Part shown: positions 12,901-24,000 of the stretch, piece by piece
How positions within the stretch are numbered: position 1 is the first letter of the stretch
How the letters are laid out: the number at the start of each line of letters is the position of its first letter
Assembly: GCA_947568835.1 (NCBI GenBank)
Contig: OX387609.1
Span: 16,141,208 to 16,205,207, forward strand
Reading direction: 5' to 3'
DNA: 64,000 nucleotides
DNA from: Protonemura montana
Lineage: Eukaryota; Arthropoda; Insecta; Plecoptera; Nemouridae
Program-made: the position numbers and the translations under genes
The notes under the pieces: model-generated
Told to the model about the DNA's origin: nothing
The model's database searches: none
The model's input: the letters and a program-made list of their open reading frames with translations, nothing else

Positions 12901-13220
12901 CAAGCGGTTCCAAGCGGTTCCACACGGTTCCAAGCGGTTCCACACGGTTCCACACGGTTCCACGTGGTTCCAAGCGGTTCAGATTTGAGCTTTAGTGCAT
13001 GAAACATAACGGCCGGTTTCGAATCCGCCGGGCAACTATGTTCTCTTGCCAAACTGAGTTTTGTGGATTTCTTAGGTGTACGGTTTAACGGGTTGTTACC
13101 TTCCAGCCAGTTGCCCACGAGCACCCCAGGACCGAACGCATCCTTTCGGGTGGTCTCGGGCCACATTGCCTCCAGCTCAGCCAGTCGCTGTCTGTAAGTT
13201 TCATCATTCATCACAGGCAT
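9924..13220 (-). CDS. CFAP107-like cilia/flagella-associated protein, four exons
   Basis: Exons join in phase on the minus strand: 13220-13100 (ATG), 11807-11540, 10579-10456 and 10112-9924 (stop TAG), giving 233 aa. Each junction has GT-AG sites and phases 1, 2 and 0 that close exactly. The order of blocks resembles my recollection of CFAP107 (C1orf158): GVLVGNWLE joined to DEFRY at the first junction, then SVYSSAYQQQ, SHHNEL with TTTDLVFNHFP, GRPPKPKDRFPRW and NYGNVTRYGLADAKRSSW. That family lines the lumen of ciliary doublet microtubules; here it would act in sperm flagella or sensory cilia. There are no membrane segments. The last exon has a weak polypyrimidine tract and is the least certain part. 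Introns 1 and 2 are filled with tandem arrays. Coding status is fairly secure; the family name rests on remembered motifs. Confidence 0.6.
10630..11475 (+). repeat. 5S-rRNA-like tandem array (SINE heads) in CFAP107-like intron 2
   Basis: Begins with about two and a half 92-bp units made only of the 5S-like head (GGTTTGGCGTGTTGGAAACA through GGATGGGTGACC). About five 91-bp units follow in which a partial head alternates with the SINE body block CATACACATGACCAGTTCTG. The array ends with a further head and a truncated tail at about 11,500. The 3' third of 5S rRNA is absent throughout, so these are not functional 5S genes. Confidence 0.85.
11880..12715. repeat. 60-bp minisatellite, about 14 copies, in CFAP107-like intron 1
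   Basis: Tandem 60-bp unit containing GAGCAAACGAGGCCGGCAAC and GGTAGGTGCCACCCGATG. The unit is 20 codons long and free of stops in several frames on both strands, which produces spurious open frames up to 275 codons. Confidence 0.95.
12774..12985. repeat. 10-bp repeat, GGTTCCACAC/GGTTCCAAGC
   Basis: About 21 decamers alternate irregularly between the two variants, close to the 60-bp array and still within intron 1 of the CFAP107-like gene. Confidence 0.95.
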
Positions 13221-13382
13221 CTTGGCATTTAATTAGACTTCTTTTTTAATAAAACATTAATGGACTTTGTCCAAGCAGTCACCTGGCAACCAACAATCGA
13301 AGCAACAACAATTACGTTTTTTTTTGACGTGACTACGTCTTAAAGTGCATTATATAGGGAGGCATGTACGGATTTGCTCTCC

Positions 13383-13760
13383 AAAATGGCAAATGTGTAA
13401 CAACCCCTACAGCCTACAGGAAGCTAATTACAGAATGCAACTTATTATCATTCAATAGTTCAGACAATTCTCTAAAAGTACTTTTTTTTTTATTTTCGAT
13501 AAAATAAATTTTGGAGGCGTTAGAGGGGTTGGCGTTTTTAATGCTCTCCATAAGACCAATGTTAAATTACGCAAAATGGCAAATGTGTAACAAGCCCTAC
13601 AGCCTACAGGAAACAAAGGACAGAATGTGGTTTATTATCATTCAATGGTTCAGACAATTCTCTAAAAGCACTTTTTTTTATTTTCGATGAACTAAATATT
13701 GGAGGCGTGATAGGAGGCGGCGTTTTTGGCACTCGTCATTAGACTAATGCAAAATAAAAT
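13383..13760. repeat. Tandem duplication, two diverged copies of about 185 bp
   Basis: Two adjacent copies each start with AAATGGCAAATGTGTAACAA and include TTCAGACAATTCTCTAAAAG. They differ by point changes and small indels. They lie between the CFAP107-like start and the RagA/B stop. No coding content is visible. Confidence 0.8.
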
Positions 13761-14040
13761 ATATATATCGCAAGATGACACTTCCATCCCAATCTGTAAA
13801 ATCCTTCAGCATGTAAATTAGATATGAAAACACAACCCAAATAAAGAGAGATGTAAAACTTGCAAGTGAAGTATGGTCAGTACTGTAGTTGACCTACGTG
13901 CCTACGCGGTAGTTAAACGTAGTCACGCTTAAATATCGGCCGTATCAATAAGATACAGCTACACCCGGGTTTTTATTATTAACACTATAAGGTATAACTA
14001 TTTAAAAAAAAAAAAATTATTATAGATTTTTAATTTTTTT

Positions 14041-14180
14041 TATACGTACAATCATAATGCCATTGGCACAATAAGAGGAACAATTAGCTATTTATAAGGA
14101 GTTATGCAAATGCAATGTTCGATTTCGCGGTTTTTTAAAAGAAAATTACGATCGAGTGGGCATTTGTCCCGCTCCGCGGG
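14041..14180 (+). mobile_element. Fragment of the TAGGGTTGCC-type hAT-like element
   Basis: Matches in inverted orientation the left half of the complete element at 49250-49701, sharing the block AATTAGCTATTTATAAGGA and a CGATCG-containing end near a CCCGC motif. The termini are degraded. Confidence 0.5.
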
Positions 14181-14203
14181 ACCCTATATTGTATATGTAT
14201 TAA

Positions 14204-14868
14204 TTAATTGTAACCCAGTGCAATGAACTGAAAACAATAAAGCATAATAATGATAATAATCATCCTCCAGGGTTCAACGTGCGATGGGGAAACGGGAAGA
14301 ATCACGCACACGTTGTCCTGCCCCATGACCTGTCCCATGTCCTGCCCCATATCCTTCCCCATGTCCTGCCCATTGTCCTGTCCCATGTTCTGCCCCGTGT
14401 CCTGCACCATGTCCTGCCCCATGTCCTGTCCCATGTCCTGCACCATGTTCTGCCCCGTGTCCTGCACCATGTCCTGCCCCATAACCTGCCCCATGTCCTG
14501 TCCCATGTCCTGTCGCATGCCCTGCCCAATGTCCTGCCCCATGTCATACCTCATGTCCAGTCCCATGTCCTTCCCCATATCATGCCTTTCTCCTGCCCCA
14601 TGTCTTATTCTATGTCCTGTCCCAAGTCCTGCCCCACGTCCTGCCCCATGACCTATGTCCTGCCCAAGTCCTGCCCCATGACCCATGTCCTGCCCCACGT
14701 CCTGCCCCATGACCCATGTCATGTCCCGCTTACGGCAACCCTATATTGTATATTAATTGTAACCCAGTGCAATGAACTGAAAACAATAAAGCATAATAAT
14801 AATAATAATAATAATCCTCCAGGGTTCAACGTGCGATGGGTAAACGGGAAGAATCACGCACACGTTGT
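14204..14868. repeat. CCCATGTCCTGC dodecamer array flanked by a 115-bp direct repeat
   Basis: An irregular 12-bp array (14320-14725) is bracketed by two nearly identical segments (14204-14318 and 14753-14868). Each runs from TAATTGTAACCCAGTGCAAT through an AATAAAGCATAATAAT stretch to AATCACGCACACGTTG. The layout suggests a duplicated unit whose internal repeat expanded in one copy. Confidence 0.85.
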
Positions 14869-15001
14869 TGTACAAAGGTAAAGTAGACCACTTTATTTTC
14901 ATCATCATCATCATCATCCCATAAAATCTGGAGCAAAAACAAACGAGCGGCGGCAATAAGTGGGGGGGGGGGGGGGGGGCGGATCAGCTGTGATTGGCTG
15001 G

Positions 15002-18000
15002 TCACTTTGAGAGAGCCGAGCTCTGTGATTGGCTGACTCGTTCCAACTTCTCAAAGTGTTTCCTAGCGTTACGGATGTTGATGAGAGTCGCCTCCGAAGC
15101 TGCAACCAATCAAAACACTTTCTTAGCGTAAGAAACCCGAGCGTTAAATATAGGTTTTACACAATGGTAACTTACTTGGTTGCCGTCATTATCTAATAAT
15201 TCTTCTATGCTATAAAAACCTTTGTCGATAAACCATTTTTTTACACACACTTTAAAGCTAGTACCAGTCTTTTTTTTCAGCGCAGAAGGCAATTTCTTTA
15301 AAAATTTTCTTCCTGCCCACATAGGAGAGTTTTCCATTTCCCTGAGCAAAGCAATTGCTTAGCTTATGTCCTAGTTTATTTCCCTGCATTAGTCTATTTC
15401 AAAATCAGAGTACATAGACGTCTGCAATGATTGAATAACCTTTGAAATATGATTTTAATTGCAAACGCTTGCGATACGCAAAGTATTTTAAGTTTGAAAA
15501 CACTTATAACCTCTCAAAGATAGGTTCTACTATTTGGAGATTTTTCGTTCTCATCAAATGCACTAAAATCTTCTCAGAAAAGCCAGTGTCCAAGTAGCTC
15601 AATTGGTTGGAGCAACACCCGCGACAGGTGGAGATCGGGGTCCAAGTACCTCAATTGGTTAGAGCAACACCCGCGACAGGTGGAGATCGGGGTCCAAGTA
15701 GCTCAATTGGTTAGAGCAACACCCGCGACAGGTGGAGATCGGGGTCCAAGTGGCTCAATTAGTTAGAGCAACACCCGCGACAGGTGGAGATCGGGGTCAA
15801 AGTAGCTCAATTGGTTAGAGCAACACCCGCGACAGGTGGAGATCGGGGTCCAAGTAGCTCAATTGGTTAGAGCAACACCCGCGACAGGTGGAGATCGGGG
15901 TCTAAGTAGCTCAATTGGTTAGAGCAACACCTGCGATGGGTGGATATCGGGGTCCAAGTAGCTCAATTGGTTAGAACACCTGTGACAGGTGGAGATCGGG
16001 GTTTGATTCCCCATTTGGACATCAATCTTTGAGAAGTTATTAGTGTTTATAATAATATTACAATGTGATTCAAAGATTGCTACGGGAGATTGTACGGTAC
16101 TCACGTATAGCCGGGTCTGACATGATGACCATGACGTATGTGTTGGAGGTGAAGACGTCGATGAACGCTGCAAAGTTGGTGTTGCGGACCTCCATGCTCT
16201 GGAACTGCGCGGCCAGCTTGCTGTAAACCAACGACAGCAATTACATCTTTAGTTCATAATAACAGGGAAATCTCTTTAAATATGAAACTTTTTTATTATT
16301 ATTTTTTGTGAGAAAATAATGAACACGTATTTTTTTATTTTCTTCTAAATCCAATTTTGAATAAAATATCTCTGTTTAAAATGTTTGCGTTTGAATCTCG
16401 TACGAAAACGAGGGTCGCCATTTTTATGACATGAAGTGAAATCTGACGTCAGTATGACGTCAAGAAACAGAAGCGAACGCAAAGGATACAACAAAATGAC
16501 GTCAGAACTTCCTGTAGTTAATCACAGCCCGTTTTAATCCCGCCACGAGAATTCATATTTTAGCCATTCTTAAAACAAATAGAAATATAAAAGTTATGAT
16601 CGGATTACAAAAAGAAAAAATACCTCAGATTTTATTTTAAACGCGTATTTGAACGCAATGATAATAATTAAATAATTATCTTAAGGAGATTTCCCTATTA
16701 TGACTTTGCAAAGCGATAGCAAGGCTAAGCTTAGCTAAGCTCAGGCAACGCTATGCTTTGTCAGGCAGCGCCGACAAAGCATAGCGAGAGTATAGAAATT
16801 GTTTCAATGTTTTTCACCTTTTGGCACAACAAGCCTCCAAGAAAACACACGATCTAGAACAGCACCGGAATTCAATTGAGAGCGAACCCAACTTTTTAGC
16901 TACAAATGAACCACTGACTGCTGTGCGAGGTGTGCTATGTTTAATAATAATAATAATAATGTCTTTATTCCGTGAACAAATTGTACATTGTAATAGAATG
17001 CGTCATAAGGTAGAGAATTAAAATTAAAAAATATTTACACTAAAACATTTTACAAAGGTTTGTTGCTATAAACCAGTTTTCTACACATTTTTTCCAATCT
17101 TGGTAATCTTGAACTTAGCTTGGGTTACTTAAAGGTTTTGTTGTGGGTTGGGTTTGTTAATTTGTTTATTGGCTGCTGACAATTACAATGCAGTTGTATG
17201 GGCCTATTCTAGTAAAGATTTTTAAATGTAGGTAACATGGTAATATTGTACCGTTTATAACATAAGGAAATAAAGGTGGGAAAATAGTACTAATGGTAGA
17301 GTTGTATATTCTATAATATAATATAATAAAATTATAAATATAATAGTGGTAGTAATGGTAAGGATAGTGGCTGTCATGGTATAGTATAGGTTGTAAAATA
17401 TAATAGTGGTAGTAATGGTAAGGATAGTGGCTTTATGGTATAATATAGGTTGTAAAATATAATAGTGGTAGTAATGGTAAGGATAGTGGCTCAATGGTAT
17501 AGTATAGGTTATAAATATAATAGTGGTAGTAATGGTAAGGATAGTGGCTGTCATGGTATAGTATAGGTTGTAAAATATAATAATCTTAGGTTCTTAAAAG
17601 GCAATAACTTATGTATAATGTCAATAATAATGGTATACTAAAAGTAATGATTAGGAACTAGCATCAATAGTTAGTTGGTTTGTTCTAACTCGTCATTTGT
17701 TCTAAGTCGTCATTGTTGATGGGCCAGGGGGAGATGGTGTGGTGTAGAGGTTAGGTATTCCTCGAGGTTGTAGAAGGGGTTTTGGATGAGAAAGTTTGGT
17801 AGGTAGGAGTCGAAGGTTGCTGCGTAGAGAGGATTCTTTGATGTGGGTCGGGAGGTGGTTGAATATTTTTGTACATAAGTAGAGAGGGCTTTGCGTGAAC
17901 GTGAGGTGTGGTGTTGAATGATGCGAATTTTTTTTCTACTCCTGGTTGCGTGAGTGTGGATGGAGGAATTCAGGGGGAAGAGTTCAGGGTGGGATCGTAC

Positions 18001-21000
18001 GAGGGTGCTGGCAATCTGGATGATGGTACAGGTGAGGGTAAGGATTTTATGGGTTGTGAAGTGAGGTCTGCAAGTTTTGCGGCGGGAGATGCCTGCAATG
18101 ATGCATACTGCCTGTTTTTGCATTTTGAATATTCGTTGTGCATGGGGTGAGTTTCCCCAGAAGAGGAGGCCATAGGAGATGTGGGAGTGAAGGTGGGCAT
18201 GGTACACAAGTTTTATGGGTTGTGTTTGGTTGTGTAATAGGTTATGGGTTGGGTCTTGTGCTAGACAGTACCTGCAGCTAAGCTTGAACTGCTTGATGAT
18301 GTTGGAAACCTTCTCAAAGCGGTGGACATCTCGATGGTCCCTGCGCTGGCAGTGCGAGATGACGAGGAAGGTGGCGCGTTCAAACAACAGAACCTCATCG
18401 GCGTCGATGATGTTTGCAAACTGGTTCAGCGAGTTCTCAAGCTCCTTAACGTTCGGGATCAACATGTAGACGATGCTGGACCACGCCTGGAAAAAAATGA
18501 CGCAACGTTCAAACCAGATTCATTCGCTCCCAGTCGAAGAGGAAATGAAATAACAATAACGATTTAAAAAGGATTTTAAATGCTCTTTGAGTGCGCCGCT
18601 TCAGAGTGAGTCTATGATACATCTACAAGGCTGTGTGTGGACTCTACGCCTGGCAAGACCTGGCCAAATATGTAGAAACTAACCAAAACAAGGCTGTGTG
18701 TGGACTCTACGCCTGGCAGGACCTGGCCAAATATGTAGAAACTAACCAAAACAAGGCGGTGTGTGGACTCTACGCCTGGCAGGACCTGGCCAAATATGTA
18801 GAAACTAACCAAAACAAGGCTGTGTGTGGACTCTACGCCTGGCAGGACCTGGCCAAATATGTAGAAACTAACCAAAACAAGGCTGTGTGTGGACTCTACG
18901 CCTGGCAAGACCTGGCCAAATATGTAGAAACTAACCAAAACAAGGCTGTGTGTGGACTCTACGCCTGGCAGGACCTGGCCAAATATGTAGAAACTAACCA
19001 AAACAAGGCTGTGTGTGGACTCTACGCCTGGCAAGACCTGGACAAATATGTAGAAACTAACCAAAACAAGGCTGTGTGTGGACTCTACGCCTGGCAGGAC
19101 CTGGCCAAATATGTAGAAACTAACCAAAACAAGGCTGTGTGTGGACTCTATGCCTGGCAGGACCTGGCCAAATATGTAGAAACTAACCAAAACAAGGCGG
19201 TGTGTGGACTCTATGCCTGGCAGGACCTGGACAAATATGTAGAAACTAACCAAAATAAGGCTGTGTGTGGACTCTACGCCTGGCAGGACGTGGACAAATA
19301 TGTAGAAACTAACCAAAACAAGGCTGTGTGTGGACTCTATGCCTGGCAAGATCTGGCCAAATATGTAGAAACTAACCAAAACAAGGCTGTGTGTGGACTC
19401 GATGCCTGGAAGGACCTGGCCAAATATGTAGAAACTAACCAAAACAAGGCTGTGCGTGGACTCTATGCCTGGCAAGACCTGGCCAAATATGTAGAAACTA
19501 ACCAAAACAAGGCGGTGTGTGGACTCGATGCCTGGTAGGACCTGGTCAAATATGTAGAAACTAACCAAAACAAGGCGGTGTGTGGACTCTACACCTGGCA
19601 GGACCTGGCCAAATATGTAGAAACTAACCAAAACAAGGCGGTGTGTGGACTCTACGCCTGGCAAGACCTGGCCAAATATGTAGAAACTAACCAAAACAAG
19701 GCGGTGTGTGGACTCGACGCCTGGCAAGACCTGGCCAAATATGTAGAAACTAACCAAAACAAGGCTGTGTGTGGACTCGACGCCTGGCAAGACCTGGCCA
19801 AATATGTAGAAACTAACCAAAACAAGGCTGTGTGTACTCTATGCCTGGCAGGACCTGGCCAAATATGTAGAAACTAACCAAAACAAGGCTGTGTGTAGAC
19901 TCTACGCCTGGCAAGACCTGGCCAAATATGTAGAAACTAACCAAAACAAGGCTGTGTGTGGACTCTACGCCTGGCAAGACCTGGCCAAATATGTAGAAAC
20001 TAACCAAAACAAGGCGGTGTGTGGACTCTACGCCTGGCAAGACCTGGCCAAATATGTAGAAACTAACCAAAACAAGGCGGTGTGTGGACTCGACGCCTGG
20101 CAAGACCTGGCCAAATATGTAGAAACTACCAAAACAAGGCGGTGTGTGGACTCGACGCCTGGCAAGACCTGGCCAAATATGTAGAAACTAACCAAAACAA
20201 GGCTGTGTGTGGACTCTATGCCTGGCAAGATCTGGCCAAATATGTAGAAACTAACCAAAACAAGGCTGTGTGTGGACTCGATGCCTGGAAGGACCTGGCC
20301 AAATATGTAGAAACTAACCAAAACAAGGCTGTGCGTGGACTCTATGCCTGGCAAGACCTGGCCAAATATGTAGAAACTAACCAAAACAAGGCGGTGTGTG
20401 GACTCGATGCCTGGTAGGACCTGGTCAAATATGTAGAAACTAACCAAAACAAGGCGGTGTGTGGACTCTACACCTGGCAGGACCTGGCCAAATATGTAGA
20501 AACTAACCAAAACAAGGCTGTGTGGACTCTACGCCTGGCAGGACCTGGCCAAATATGTAGAAACTAACCAAAACAAGGCTGTGTGTGGACTCTACGCCTG
20601 GCAAGACCTGGCCAAATATGTAGAAACTAACCAAAACAAGGCTGTGTGTGGACTCTACGCCTGGCAAGACCTGGCCAAATATGTAGAAACTAACCAAAAC
20701 AAGGCGGTGTGTGGACTCTACGCCTGGCAGGACCTGGCCAAATATGTAGAAACTAACCAAAACCATTCTGTGTGTGGACTCGATGCCTGGCAAGACCTGG
20801 CCAAATATGTAGAAACTAACCAAAACAAGGCTGTGTGTGGACTCTACGCCTGGCAGGAACTGGCCAAATATGTAGAAACTAACCAAAACAAGGCGGTGTG
20901 TGGACTCGACGCCTGGCAAGACCTGGCCAAATATGTAGAAACTAACCAAAACAAGGCGGTGTGTGGACTCGACGCCTGGCAAGACCTGGCCAAATATGTA

Positions 21001-24000
21001 GAAACTAACCAAAACAAGGCTGTGTGTGGACTCGACGCCTGGCAAGACCTGGCCAAATATGTAGAAACTAACCAAAACAAGGCTGTGTGTACTCTATGCC
21101 TGGCAGGACCTGGCCAAATATGTAGAAACTAACCAAAACAAGGCTGTGTGTAGACTCTACGCCTGGCAAGACCTGGCCAAATATGTAGAAACTAACCAAA
21201 ACAAGGCTGTGTGTGGACTCTACGCCTGGCAAGACCTGGCCAAATATGTAGAAACTAACCAAAACAAGGCGGTGTGTGGACTCTACGCCTGGCAAGACCT
21301 GGCCAAATATGTAGAAACTAACCAAAACAAGGCGGTGTGTGGACTCGACGCCTGGCAAGACCTGGCCAAATATGTAGAAACTAACCAAAACAAGGCTGTG
21401 TGTGGACTCGACGCCTGGCAAGACCTGGCCAAATATGTAGAAACTAACCAAAACAAGGCTGTGTGTACTCTATGCCTGGCAGGACCTGGCCAAATATGTA
21501 GAAACTAACCAAAACAAGGCTGTGTGTAGACTCTACGCCTGGCAAGACCTGGCCAAATATGTAGAAACTAACCAAAACAAGGCTGTGTGTGGACTCTACG
21601 CCTGGCAAGACCTGGCCAAATATGTAGAAACTAACCAAAACAAGGCGGTGTGTGGACTCTACGCCTGGCAAGACCTGGCCAAATATGTAGAAACTAACCA
21701 AAACAAGGCGGTGTGTGGACTCGACGCCTGGCAAGACCTGGCCAAATATGTAGAAACTACCAAAACAAGGCGGTGTGTGGACTCGACGCCTGGCAAGACC
21801 TGGCCAAATATGTAGAAACTAACCAAAACAAGGCTGTGTGTGGACTCTACGCCTGGCAGGACCTGGCCAAATATATAGAAACTAACCAAAATCATTCTGT
21901 GTGTGGACTCTACGCCTGGCAAGACCTGGCCAAATATGTAGAAACTAACCAAAACAAGGCTGTGCGTGGACTCTATACCTGGCAAGACCTGGCCAAATAT
22001 GTAGAAACTAACCAAAACAAGGCGGTGTGTGGACTCGATGCCTGGTAGGACCTGGTCAAATATGTAGAAACTAACCAAAACAAGGCGGTGTGTGGACTCT
22101 ACACCTGGCAGGATCTGGCCAAATATGTAGAAACTAACCAAAACAAGGCTGTGTGTGGACTCGATGCCTGGCAGGACCTGGCCAAATATGTAGAAACTAA
22201 CCAAACAAGGCTGTGTGTGGACTCTATGCCTGGCAGGACCTGGCCAAATATGTAGAAACTAACCAAAACAAGGCGGTGTGTGGACTCGATGCCTGGCAAG
22301 ACCTGGCCAAATATGTAGAAACTAACCAAAACAAGGCTGTGTGTGGACTCTACGCCTGGCAGGACCTGGCCAAATATGTAGAAACTAACCAAAACAAGGC
22401 GGTGTGTGGACTCGATGCCTGGCAAGACCTGGCCAAATATGTAGAAACTAACCAAAACAAGGCTGTGTGTGGACTCGATGCCTGGCAGGACCTGGCCAAA
22501 TATGTAGAAACTAACCAGAACAAGGCAGGGGTTCGAGCTGATAATTGACAAAAACTATTTATAAAGTTTTATCGAACAAATATAGGACTCCACTCACTCC
22601 TTGGCAGAGGACTCAGGCTACGGAAAGCCTGTCATGCAATGAACTTGTAAAATTGTAAAATTTTACAACTTTACATTTCTACAGCTGTAGGTACTATAGT
22701 AACCATTGGTCAATGCAATTTATTGTGTTTAGTCCTAAGTTGGACATTCTAAATTTCCCAATTTCCCAAAATTCAAATAGACATGAGTCTGAACACAATC
22801 AGGAATTGAGATAATTCCCAACTCGCGTGCAGTGAAATTCGCATGTTCTTGGATCTAAGAACCCACTCTAATGGATACAAACCCAATCACCTTTTAACCT
22901 GCAAGCAAAGTAAAGCAAAGTATTGCTAGGTATTGCTAGGTATTGCTAGGTATTGCTAGGTATTGCTAGGTATTGCTAGGTATTGCTAGGTATTGCTAGG
23001 TATTGCTAGGTATTGCTAGGTATTGCTAGGTATTGCTAGGTATTGCTAGGTATTGCTAGGTATTGCTAGGTATTGCTAGGTATTGCTAGGTATTGCTAGG
23101 TATTGCTAGGTATTGCTAGGTATTGCTAGGTATTGCTAGGTATTGCTAGGTATTGCTAGGATTGCTAGGTATTGCTAGGTATTGCTAGGTATTGCTAGGT
23201 ATTGCTAGGTATTGCTAGGTATTGCTAGGTATTGCTAGGTATTGCTAGGTATTGCTAGGTATTGCTAGGTATTGCTAGGTATTGCTAGGTATTGCTAGGG
23301 AATGCTAGGTATTGCTAGGTATTGCTAGGTATTGCAAGGTATTGCTAGGTATTGCTAGGTATTGCTAGGTATTGCTAGGTATTGCTAGGTATTGCTAGGT
23401 ATTGCTAGGTATTGCTAGGTATTGCTAGGTATTGCTAGGTATTGCTAGGTATTGCTAGGTATTGCTAGGTATTGCTAGGTATTGCTAGGTATTGCTAGGT
23501 ATTGCTAGGTATTGCTAGGTATTGCTAGGTATTGCAAGGTATTGCTAGGTATTGCTAGGTATTGCTAGGTATTGCTAGGTATTGCTAGGTATTGCTAGGT
23601 ATTGCTAGGTATTGCTAGGTATTGCTAGGTATTGCTAGGTATTGCTAGGTATTGCTAGGTATTGCTAGGTATTGCTAGGTATTGCTAGGTATTGCTAGGT
23701 ATTGCTAGGTATTGCTAGGTATTGCTAGGTATTGCTAGGTATTGCTAGGTATTGCTAGGTATTGCTAGGTATTGCTAGGTATTGCTAGGTATTGCTAGGT
23801 ATTGCTAGGTATTGCTAGGTATTGCTAGGTATTGCTAGGTATTGCTAGGTATTGCTAGGTATTGCTAGGTATTGCTAGGTATTGCTAGGTATTGCTAGGT
23901 ATTGCTAGGTATTGCTAGGTATTGCTAGGTATTGCTAGGTATTGCTAGGTATTGCTAGGTATTGCTAGGTATTGCTAGGTATTGCTAGGTATTGCTAGGT

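Noticed and set aside
14250..14881. Open frames of 133-200 codons rich in Cys/Met/Pro or His/Val/Leu
   Set aside because: Translation of a 12-bp repeat in several phases.
15957..16020. Genuine tRNA gene
   Set aside because: The anticodon loop lacks the expected U33 and the stems are imperfect; the unit belongs to a dispersed SINE family with a shared leader and tail.
18612..22551. Open frames up to 402 codons on both strands that look like repeat proteins
   Set aside because: Product of a stop-free 63-bp repeat within RagA/B intron 4, between two securely placed exons.
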